10,498 nucleotides of DNA, from the NCBI GenBank assembly GCA_001462255.1, contig LIUJ01000213.1, positions 1 through 10,498 on the forward strand, written 5' to 3'. The notes below the pieces were generated by a model. It did not search any database. It was not told the origin of the DNA and saw only the letters and a program-made list of their open reading frames with translations. Below are positions 1-4,772 of this stretch, in pieces; the stretch's first letter is position 1, and the number at the start of each line of letters is the position of its first letter. Origin of the DNA: Fibrobacteria bacterium GUT77 (lineage in GTDB: Bacteria; Fibrobacterota; Chitinivibrionia; Chitinivibrionales; Chitinispirillaceae). Made by a program: the position numbers and the translations under genes.

Positions 1-2
1 CT

Positions 3-218
3 ATGAAGCGCGTCCGAATCTCCACCTACCCCGGCGTCAACGGCCCCGTCCACTACGCCTATTGCGAGGCAAAGACGCCGGAGGAGGGGCGGACGTGCGA
101 GGGCTACGAGGAATGCAAGGCGCACAAGAAGAATACTTGTAAGTGGTACCAGTGGTTGACGGGGAGTTGCGAGAAGTACGAACCTAATATAAACGCAAGC
201 AAAAAGAAAGGGAAGTAA
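3..218 (+). CDS. Small cysteine-containing protein of unknown function
   Basis: This 71-residue product matches no family I recognise. It is basic and hydrophilic, with five cysteines at residues 21, 32, 38, 46 and 56, and a lysine-rich tail (KKKGK). There is no CxxC pair, so a classical zinc ribbon is not evident, though a small metal-binding or disulfide fold is possible. There is no signal peptide or membrane segment. Only two bases precede the ATG, so its ribosome binding site cannot be seen and the real start could lie upstream. The stop is one base before the ATG of the Gp157-family gene, which makes it part of the same phage early operon. Function is unknown. Confidence 0.55.
   Translation: MKRVRISTYPGVNGPVHYAYCEAKTPEEGRTCEGYEECKAHKKNTCKWYQWLTGSCEKYEPNINASKKKGK
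203..212 (+). promoter_or_regulatory. Ribosome binding site AAAGAAAGGG of the Gp157-family gene
   Basis: AAAGAAAGGG lies 7 bases before the ATG at 220 and inside the end of the upstream gene. The same decamer recurs before three other genes of the element, at 716, 1998 and 4757. Confidence 0.6.
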
Positions 219-219
219 A

Positions 220-717
220 ATGAGAGGCCTACAACTGTATGTAATCAAAAACGAGTACGACGCGTTAATGGCGCAAGCGGAGGATTACGCCGCTGAAAAC
301 GAGGGTGTAATCCCCGACGACCTATCCGACCGCCTCGACGAAATAGGCGAGTGTTATCAGGAGAAGATGGAGAATTGCGGCCTTATCGTCAAAAACTGTC
401 TTGTCGAAGCGGAGGCTATCCGCAACGAGGAGAAGGCGTTGGCCGCTCGCCGGAAGTCGTTGGAGAATCGGGCGGAGTGGCTGAAGAATTACATGTCCGA
501 CAACATGGACGTCGGCGAGACTTTTGAGACGCCGAAGGTCAAGGTGAGTTTTAGGCGGTCGGAGTCGGTAGAGATAACCAACGCCGACGCCGTGCCGGAC
601 GATTACTGTAAGATTACCCGCGAGGTGTCAAAGGCCGCGATAAAGGCGGCGATAAAGGCCGGCAGTGCGGTATCGGGGGCGCAGATGGTCGAGAAGTACA
701 ACATACAAATAAAATAA
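220..717 (+). CDS. Siphovirus Gp157-family protein
   Basis: The 165-residue product has the layout of the phage Gp157 family (named after a Streptococcus phage Sfi protein). The N-terminal half is acidic and helical, with a likely coiled coil around residues 60-95 (EAEAIRNEEKALAARRKSLE). Next comes a WLKNYMSDNM segment near residues 87-96. The C-terminal half has the family pattern: FETPKVKVSFRRSESVEI, then a P-x-x-Y (VPDDYCKI) and an IKAAIKAGSAVSGAQ stretch ending in an IQIK-like tail. Length is normal. The family is linked to phage resistance and early DNA metabolism, but its biochemical role is not settled. It lies directly upstream of the Sak4-like ATPase and SSB-like genes, its usual partners in phages. 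Confidence 0.85.
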   Translation: MRGLQLYVIKNEYDALMAQAEDYAAENEGVIPDDLSDRLDEIGECYQEKMENCGLIVKNCLVEAEAIRNEEKALAARRKSLENRAEWLKNYMSDNMDVGETFETPKVKVSFRRSESVEITNADAVPDDYCKITREVSKAAIKAAIKAGSAVSGAQMVEKYNIQIK

Positions 718-726
718 AGAAAGGGG
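716..726 (+). promoter_or_regulatory. Ribosome binding site AAAGAAAGGGG of the Sak4-like gene
   Basis: AAAGAAAGGGG ends 5 bases before the ATG at 732 and overlaps the stop codon of the upstream gene, as expected for coupled genes of one operon. It sets the start of the ATPase. Confidence 0.6.
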
Positions 727-731
727 CTTTT

Positions 732-1406
732 ATGGGAAACGCGGTATTGGTCTTAGGGAAAAGCGGCACCGGCAAGAGCCGCTCCCTCATTAATCTGAAT
801 CCGGCTACGACGTTTTTGATAAACGTCAACGGCAAAGACTTGCCCTTTCCGGGCGGGCGAACGAAGTACGTCAAGGTCAACGGTAACCCGAAAGGGAATA
901 TGGTTGTCGCCGACGATCACGAGAGCATTTTTAAGGCGATTAACTACGTTGACAAAGAGCGCAAAGACGTAACGGTGGGCGTCATTGACGACTTTCAGTA
1001 CGTCATGGCGAACGAGTTCATGCGGCGGTCGAAGGAGCGCGGTTACGACAAGTTTACGGAGATTGCCGACCACGCTTGGGGGATAGTTCGCGCGTGTAAT
1101 TCGTGCCGCGATTCGTTGATGTGGTTCATTCTCTCTCACTCCGACGAGGACGTCGACGGGAATACGAAGTGTAAGACCATCGGCAGAATGCTTGATGAAA
1201 AAATCTGTTTAGAGGGGATGTTTACCATTGTTTTGAATACGGCCGTTACACATCTTGACGGCAAGACGGAGTACCGATTCGAGACACAGAACAACGGTCA
1301 TTCGGTCGCGAAGTCGCCGGAGGGGATGTTCACGGAGTTCAGAATTCCCAACGATTTAAAGTTCGTTGTGGACGCTATAAACACTTACAATAACGGAGGT
1401 AAATGA
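732..1406 (+). CDS. Sak4-like P-loop ATPase (phage recombination)
   Basis: The 224-residue cytoplasmic protein starts straight into a P-loop: GKSGTGKS at residues 9-16 is the Walker A motif. A hydrophobic strand ending in two acids (VGVIDD, residues 82-87) is the Walker B. A third strand, FILSHSDED near residues 132-140, carries the usual polar/His position of RecA-like phage ATPases. The C-terminal SPEGMF...IPNDL segment is typical of the phage 'ATP-binding/nucleotide-binding protein' group that includes the Sak4 single-strand annealing or recombinase-like proteins. Sak4 proteins usually act with a cognate SSB, and the next gene encodes one. ATP use and recombination are inferred from family and context, not shown directly. 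An alternative is a more general RecA/AAA-type phage ATPase. Confidence 0.8.
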   Translation: MGNAVLVLGKSGTGKSRSLINLNPATTFLINVNGKDLPFPGGRTKYVKVNGNPKGNMVVADDHESIFKAINYVDKERKDVTVGVIDDFQYVMANEFMRRSKERGYDKFTEIADHAWGIVRACNSCRDSLMWFILSHSDEDVDGNTKCKTIGRMLDEKICLEGMFTIVLNTAVTHLDGKTEYRFETQNNGHSVAKSPEGMFTEFRIPNDLKFVVDAINTYNNGGK

Positions 1407-1407
1407 T

Positions 1408-1983
1408 ATGAAGTGGAAATTGGATTTGAACGCGGCAATGTCGGCCGGGCAGGGCGAACCTATCATGGAAGATGGCGTCTATGTAGGTAAGTTGATAGGC
1501 TGTGTCGCGAAAAAAGCAAAGACGGGGTCAAAGGGGTACGAATTTGATTTCGAGGCCAACGATGGGCGGAGGGCACGGTTTTTATCGCTCTACACCCACA
1601 AGGCCGACGGAACGATTATCTCCGTTGGATTTAACAAACTCCACGCATTACTGTATTTGCTGAAGTTGAGGGAAACGGAGGATGTACAGGTTGGCGAAGA
1701 TCATAACGGCCAACCTGTTTACGGTTTACCGCAGGTGTGTGGTAAACCTATCGGTGTGAAACTCATGGGCAAAGAGTACGAAACAAGGGACGGCAATCCG
1801 GGGTTGCAGATGGAAATTGCCCATTGGTTGGATGCCGAGACGCTAAAAACGTCTACCGAGAAGCACAAGAATTTGGAGGCAAAGACAGCGGCGCGTCCGA
1901 TACCGGAGTCGAAACCGAAACCGACCGCCGCGACTCCGTCTTCGGTGTCGAACGTACCGACCGTGGACGATTTGCCGTTCTAA
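1408..1983 (+). CDS. Phage single-stranded-DNA-binding-like protein with SSB-type C-terminal tail
   Basis: The 191-residue product begins with a likely beta-barrel (OB-like) region from about residue 20 to 140. It has the pattern of the phage SSB-like/DUF669-type proteins that follow Sak4 ATPases: GVYVGKLIG, a KTGSKGYEFDFEA segment, GFNKLHALLYLLKL, and GVKLMGKEYETRDG. A flexible Pro/Ser/Thr/Lys-rich linker covers about residues 155-185. The last residues are VDDLPF, very like the acidic DDxPF tip through which bacterial SSB recruits partner enzymes. A good GGAGG at 1395-1399 sits 8 bases before the ATG at 1408, and the gene begins one base after the ATPase stop. It probably coats single-stranded DNA and hands it to the ATPase. 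The fold is inferred, while the tail is seen directly. Confidence 0.75.
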   Translation: MKWKLDLNAAMSAGQGEPIMEDGVYVGKLIGCVAKKAKTGSKGYEFDFEANDGRRARFLSLYTHKADGTIISVGFNKLHALLYLLKLRETEDVQVGEDHNGQPVYGLPQVCGKPIGVKLMGKEYETRDGNPGLQMEIAHWLDAETLKTSTEKHKNLEAKTAARPIPESKPKPTAATPSSVSNVPTVDDLPF

Positions 1984-1997
1984 CAATCAAACAAAAA

Positions 1998-2008
1998 AAA
2001 GAAAGGGG
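1998..2008 (+). promoter_or_regulatory. Ribosome binding site AAAGAAAGGGG of the gene at 2015
   Basis: AAAGAAAGGGG ends 6 bases before the ATG at 2015, inside an A-rich gap after the SSB-like gene. It supports the start chosen for an otherwise unrecognised protein. Confidence 0.6.
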
Positions 2009-2014
2009 AATAAG

Positions 2015-2326
2015 ATGTTTAAAAAGTGTAAGGGAGAGGATGGCGTCTTGTCGGAAAAGGCCAGCGCGGAAAAGGAGAGGTGGGAACGTGACAGAGAGGT
2101 AGGAATGCGCGAGTACCACGAGCATAGCGCTATCCTGAGAAAGGCGCGTAAAGTGTTGTACGAGTCGCTTGATGTCGCGCTGAACAACAAGAGCCCCGAT
2201 GGAAAAGTGACGGAAGTGTATTTGACTGACGTCGTGCGCATTTTGTCGGGGTTGTCCGACTTGTACGTTGTGATGGGGGTGCAGAGCCCGTACGACCTTA
2301 TAAACAATGACTGCGGGGAGGTGTGA
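2015..2326 (+). CDS. Short charged protein of unknown function
   Basis: I do not recognise this 103-residue protein. The first half is highly charged and probably helical (residues about 12-50, rich in K, E and R). The second half looks like a small helical domain (VYLTDVVRILSGLSDLYVVMG, residues about 67-88). There is no signal peptide or membrane segment. A strong ribosome binding site supports translation. Its stop codon sits at 2324-2326, just before the GTG start of the FISUMP gene at 2328, and its last codons contain the GGGGAGG site that serves that next gene. Membership of the phage early operon is clear, but the function is not. Confidence 0.65.
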   Translation: MFKKCKGEDGVLSEKASAEKERWERDREVGMREYHEHSAILRKARKVLYESLDVALNNKSPDGKVTEVYLTDVVRILSGLSDLYVVMGVQSPYDLINNDCGEV

Positions 2327-2327
2327 C

Positions 2328-2987
2328 GTGGCAAACGAATTGATAGTTACGGACAATCGCGGTCTCACGATGCGGGACGCCGACGCCGAGGTGGAGGAGG
2401 CGTCAACGGCGGTTGTCGTGGCGGATGTCCCGCCTGTGGTTGCGGGAAGTTTCACCGACGAGCGCGACGGTCAAACGTACAGGACGGTGAAGATGCCGGA
2501 CGGTAAGGTGTGGATGGCGGAGAACCTAAACTACAAGACGCCGGAGGGGTCATGGTGTTACGATGACAACCCGGATATGGGTGCACAGTATGGTAGGTTG
2601 TACACATGGGAGGCGGCCAAAGCGGCGGCTCCGGATGGGTGGCACTTGCCCACTCGCGAGGAGTGGAGCAACTTGGTCAAGGCGTCCGGCGGTGATGTGG
2701 CCGGTAAAAAGTTGAAGTCGGCAAGTGGTTGGAATAAGAAAGGTAACGGGACGGATGAGTATGGATTTTCGGCTCTGCCGGGCGGCACCCGCATCTCCGT
2801 CGGTAGTTTCTACGATGCCGGCTACTACGGCGTCTGGTGGTCGGCTACGGAGGGCGACGGTAGCCTCGCGTATGGCCGGGGCATGCACTACGACTACGGC
2901 AACGTGAACGAGCGCTACTACGACAAGACCCTCGGTTTTTCTGTTCGTTGTGTTGGGGACGTTGTGGAGGAGCCCAATGGGAACTAA
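2328..2987 (+). CDS. FISUMP (Fib_succ_major) domain protein
   Basis: This 219-residue protein carries a Fibrobacter succinogenes major paralogous (FISUMP) domain from about residue 42 to 212. The diagnostic blocks are FTDERDGQTYRTVKMPDGKVWMAENLNY, GRLYTWEAA, GWHLPTREEW, GFSALPGG, GVWWSATE and GFSVRCVGD. Such domains usually sit in secreted or surface proteins, but no signal peptide or lipobox is present here, so the product appears cytoplasmic or phage-borne. I chose GTG at 2328 because GGGGAGG at 2315-2321 ends 6 bases before it and it follows the upstream stop. An in-frame ATG at 2307 would add 7 residues but lacks a suitable site. The C-terminal block is rich in Tyr, Gly, Asp and Asn codons ending in C. 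Function is unknown; related C-type-lectin-like folds bind ligands. Confidence 0.85.
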   Translation: MANELIVTDNRGLTMRDADAEVEEASTAVVVADVPPVVAGSFTDERDGQTYRTVKMPDGKVWMAENLNYKTPEGSWCYDDNPDMGAQYGRLYTWEAAKAAAPDGWHLPTREEWSNLVKASGGDVAGKKLKSASGWNKKGNGTDEYGFSALPGGTRISVGSFYDAGYYGVWWSATEGDGSLAYGRGMHYDYGNVNERYYDKTLGFSVRCVGDVVEEPNGN

Positions 2988-3369
2988 GCACCGTGTCCCG
3001 TGCCCGTCCGAGCATGCCGAGCAGGTCGCGCTATTCCAGTGGCGCGACCTCATGGCGGCGTCGAGGCCGGAGCTATTAGCGATGTTCGCCATTCCGAACG
3101 GAGGCGCTCGTGAGGCTGTCACGGGCACTATCCTAAAGAAAGAGGGCGTATCGGCGGGCGTCCCCGACATATTCTTGGCGGTAGCTCGTGGGAAGTACAA
3201 CGGGCTGTTTATTGAGATGAAAAGGAAGTGCGGCGGAGTATTCAGTGTCGCGCAGAAGCAGTGGGCGGAGAGGCTAAGGGCGCAAGGCTACTGCCACCGG
3301 GTGTGTCCCGGCGCGGAGGTGGCGATAGAAACCATTGAACGTTATTTGCAGGATGGGGAGGTGGCGTAG
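2977..3369 (+). CDS. Stand-alone VRR-NUC domain nuclease
   Basis: This 130-residue protein is a minimal VRR-NUC nuclease of the PD-(D/E)xK superfamily. Visible catalytic positions are SEHAEQ (Glu12, Gln16), GVPD (Asp64), EMK (Glu80 and Lys82) and a following Q-x-x-W (Gln93). The strand order and the GYCHRVC segment near residues 104-110 fit the phage stand-alone form, which is proposed to cut branched DNA such as Holliday junctions. The ATG at 2977 has GGAGG at 2966-2970, 6 bases upstream, and the start overlaps the last four codons of the FISUMP gene. An in-frame upstream start at 2950 is less well placed. It probably works with the recombination module. A restriction partner role for the neighbouring methyltransferase is possible but less likely. 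Confidence 0.87.
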   Translation: MGTKHRVPCPSEHAEQVALFQWRDLMAASRPELLAMFAIPNGGAREAVTGTILKKEGVSAGVPDIFLAVARGKYNGLFIEMKRKCGGVFSVAQKQWAERLRAQGYCHRVCPGAEVAIETIERYLQDGEVA

Positions 3370-3410
3370 AACCTGTTGTGTCGATTATTGGTGTGATTCG
3401 CGAATTTCCC

Positions 3411-3416
3411 GGAGGG
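3411..3416 (+). promoter_or_regulatory. Shared Shine-Dalgarno GGAGGG for two overlapping starts
   Basis: GGAGGG is followed by 8 bases and then the ATG at 3425 (alternative frame), or by 13 bases and then the ATG at 3430 (methyltransferase). The usual optimum is about 5-9 bases, so the site favours the alternative frame. The two ATGs lie inside ATGTCATGG. Confidence 0.7.
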
Positions 3417-3424
3417 TTGAAATA

Positions 3425-4522
3425 ATGTCATGGACAATAAGCAACGCACTCATGCAGAGCTACGAGAGCTACGAGAACTCGCGCTTTTCGCCGGAGCTGG
3501 TGGCGGAATCCTCGGCGGCCTCTTGTGTGGAATCAGAACCGTCTGCGCCGTCGAAATCGACGCCTACTGTCGCGCTGTATTGTGCGCCCGACAAAATGAT
3601 GGGACGCTTGAACCTTTCCCGATATGGGATGACGTGTGCACATTTGACGGACGACCTTGGCGCGGGATTGTTGATGTGGTTTCAGCGGGGTTTCCGTGTA
3701 CAGACATCAGCGTCGCGAATCCGAATGGTCGCGGAATCGATGGCGAAAAGAGCGGGCTATGGTCGCAAGCAAAACGAATCATTGGCGAAGTACGACCCAG
3801 TTTCGTCGTCGTTGAAAATAGCCCAAATATCCTTAATAAAGGAGGTGTCCGAGTCGTTGAAGACCTTACCGCCTTGGGGTATGATTGCGCGTGGGGTATT
3901 GTTTCCGCTGCCGACGCCGGAGCTCCACACCTTAGGCGTCGATGGTGGTGCCTTGCTGTGGCCCACGCCGACTGTGACTGGGAATCACAACCGGAAGGGG
4001 GCGAGTGCGACGTCGGGGAACGGATTGGCGACCGCAGTCAAATGGCGTACCCCGACGGTGCAGGACGCCAAGAACCGAACACTGTCGGCGGACGGGAACG
4101 GGAACCTGAAACTGTCGGGGCAGGTAAAGATGTTACCAACACCGACGGCGAGTCTCGGAAGACACGGCGGGCATCACCAACAGAATCACGGTCGTCCGGG
4201 ATTGCAGATGGCGGCGGCGACTTGGCCGACACCGCGGACGTCGGGAATGTGTGGTGGGAGCGGGGGTTGGGAAGCTTTGAAGAAAGCGACGGAGAATGTG
4301 GAAGAAGCGCGGAAAATGGGGGCGGGGAATGGTGGGCAGTTGAACCCTCGGTGGGTCGAGTGGTTGATGGCGTGCCCCATCGGGTGGACCAGCTTAGAGC
4401 CCTTGGAAATATGCAAGTTCCGGCGGTTCTTAAAATGTTTTGGGACATTATCACAGGAGAAAAATTATGAAACTGACCGTAAAGAAGGCAAACATAAACA
4501 AAAAGGAGGGTGTTGTGCATGA
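3425..4522 (+). CDS. Overlapping alternative-frame protein (MSWTISNALM family), dual-coded with the methyltransferase
   Basis: A 365-codon frame covers the whole methyltransferase gene, each of its codons starting at the second base of a methyltransferase codon. The product opens with MSWTISNALMQSYESYENSR, is rich in Ser, Thr, Pro and Trp, and has LSRYGMTCAHLTDDLGAGLL (residues 64-83). A repeated W-x-T-P-T block follows (residues 179-183, 207-211, 237-241, 267-270), and near the end comes LNPRWVEWLMACPIGWTSLEPL. I remember proteins with these landmarks from many phage genomes; this is from memory and not searched. The ATG has the better spacing to GGAGGG, and the TGA overlaps the next gene's ATG (ATGA at 4519-4522). 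The open frame could still be only a shadow of methyltransferase coding constraints. No function is known to me. Confidence 0.55.
   Translation: MSWTISNALMQSYESYENSRFSPELVAESSAASCVESEPSAPSKSTPTVALYCAPDKMMGRLNLSRYGMTCAHLTDDLGAGLLMWFQRGFRVQTSASRIRMVAESMAKRAGYGRKQNESLAKYDPVSSSLKIAQISLIKEVSESLKTLPPWGMIARGVLFPLPTPELHTLGVDGGALLWPTPTVTGNHNRKGASATSGNGLATAVKWRTPTVQDAKNRTLSADGNGNLKLSGQVKMLPTPTASLGRHGGHHQQNHGRPGLQMAAATWPTPRTSGMCGGSGGWEALKKATENVEEARKMGAGNGGQLNPRWVEWLMACPIGWTSLEPLEICKFRRFLKCFGTLSQEKNYETDRKEGKHKQKGGCCA
3430..4470 (+). CDS. C5-cytosine DNA methyltransferase, phage Dcm type
   Basis: The 346-residue enzyme would transfer a methyl group from S-adenosylmethionine to C5 of cytosine in DNA. Motif I is FAGAGGG (residues 20-26), followed by the acidic VEID (Glu43). 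Motif IV is GFPC with the catalytic Cys90 (PCT rather than the common PCQ). Motif VI is ENS (Glu129). Motif VIII is HLRRRWW (residues 167-173), and motif X is LGNMQVP (residues 325-331). Residues about 175-300, the target-recognition region, are Gly/Asp/Arg/Glu-rich with a recurring A-D-x-D/T-D-G-like unit. All key residues are present, so it is probably active. As a lone phage methyltransferase it may shield the element from host restriction. Its ATG is weakly spaced (13 bases) from the nearest Shine-Dalgarno, suggesting low or coupled translation. Confidence 0.92.
   Translation: MDNKQRTHAELRELRELALFAGAGGGILGGLLCGIRTVCAVEIDAYCRAVLCARQNDGTLEPFPIWDDVCTFDGRPWRGIVDVVSAGFPCTDISVANPNGRGIDGEKSGLWSQAKRIIGEVRPSFVVVENSPNILNKGGVRVVEDLTALGYDCAWGIVSAADAGAPHLRRRWWCLAVAHADCDWESQPEGGECDVGERIGDRSQMAYPDGAGRQEPNTVGGREREPETVGAGKDVTNTDGESRKTRRASPTESRSSGIADGGGDLADTADVGNVWWERGLGSFEESDGECGRSAENGGGEWWAVEPSVGRVVDGVPHRVDQLRALGNMQVPAVLKMFWDIITGEKL
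3959..4240 (+). repeat. Degenerate repeat units read in two frames
   Basis: Four related 18-20-base units resembling TGGCxxACxCCGACGGTG begin at about 3959, 4043, 4131 and 4223, so they are spaced 84-92 bases apart. In the methyltransferase frame they encode AHADCD, AYPDGA, VTNTDGE and LADTAD. In the overlapping frame they encode WPTPTV, WRTPTV, LPTPTA and WPTPRT. The spacing is whole codons in both frames or close to it. This is a feature of the target-recognition region and not a simple tandem repeat. Confidence 0.55.
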
Positions 4523-4559
4523 GCTCGTCGTATTACACCACTCGCGAACTCGCAATTAA
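4467..4559 (+). CDS. Possible 30-residue leader or small protein
   Basis: A 30-codon frame (MKLTVKKANINKKEGVVHEL...) starts in the stop codon of the methyltransferase (ATGA at 4467-4470), with AGGAGA at about 4455-4460 upstream. It ends at TAA 4557-4559, inside the helix-turn-helix gene in another frame. The product is basic and hydrophilic with no recognised domain. Its ribosomes would cross the helix-turn-helix ribosome binding site, so it could couple translation of that gene. It may also be chance. Confidence 0.3.
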   Translation: MKLTVKKANINKKEGVVHELVVLHHSRTRN

Positions 4560-4701
4560 GGTTGGCTTCTCCGTCCGTTGGGTAATCAAATGGCGTCACC
4601 TAATCGTAGGCGCTCAACGGGTTGGCCGGTTATGGCGCTTTGACCGGGCAATCATCGACCGGCGTCTCGCCGCCAAAAAAGATATCCGTAATGGATTTTA
4701 A
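4519..4701 (+). CDS. Excisionase-like helix-turn-helix DNA-binding protein
   Basis: The 60-residue protein is a single winged-helix/MerR-like DNA-binding domain of the HTH_17/excisionase type. YYTTRELAIKVGFSVRWVIKWRH (residues about 5-27) reads as the helix-turn-helix, and GAQRVGRLWRFDRAIIDRRLA (residues about 31-51) as the wing plus closing helix. Strong AAAGGAGGG at 4502-4510 is 8 bases before the ATG at 4519, so I prefer this to an in-frame GTG at 4510. It sits 71 bases upstream of the integrase and is the obvious candidate for the recombination directionality factor, or for a repressor of the integrase. Its ATG overlaps the stop of the long frame that overlaps the methyltransferase. Confidence 0.8.
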   Translation: MSSSYYTTRELAIKVGFSVRWVIKWRHLIVGAQRVGRLWRFDRAIIDRRLAAKKDIRNGF

Positions 4702-4756
4702 CCACCTATGCCGTCCCATATATTATATTGTTTTTGTGCGGGGCGGCGTAGCCCGA

Positions 4757-4766
4757 AAAGAAAGGG
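4757..4766 (+). promoter_or_regulatory. Ribosome binding site AAAGAAAGGG of the integrase
   Basis: AAAGAAAGGG ends 6 bases before the ATG at 4773 and matches the sites before three other genes of the element. The 70-base gap before it has an AT-rich patch (ATATATTATATT, about 4719-4730) that might hold a -10 element, but no convincing -35 was found. A short GGGC/GCCC stem (about 4741-4754) lies just upstream of the site. Confidence 0.55.
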
Positions 4767-4772
4767 TCTGTT

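Noticed and set aside
1824..2102. 92-codon + frame bridging the SSB-like gene and the next gene
   Set aside because: Charged low-complexity shadow overlapping two better supported genes, with no start signal.
1853..2455. Two - strand frames of 200 and 115 codons
   Set aside because: They cross three well-supported + strand genes, and their Ser/Arg/Pro-rich products have no recognisable motif.
3335..3424. Extension of the alternative frame back to ATG 3335
   Set aside because: The extra 30 residues come from inside the VRR-NUC gene, lack family resemblance and lack a well-placed ribosome binding site. The MSW start at 3425 is better supported.
4038..4520. 160-codon - strand frame opposite the methyltransferase, considered as a third coding layer
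   Set aside because: Low-complexity Ser/Pro/Arg product, no family resemblance, and no convincing start signal. It is readily explained by the composition of the two + strand frames.
4741..4754. GGGC/GCCC stem before the integrase considered as a terminator or riboswitch
   Set aside because: Only a 4-5 base stem, no T-run after it, and no aptamer-like conservation that can be judged from one sequence.
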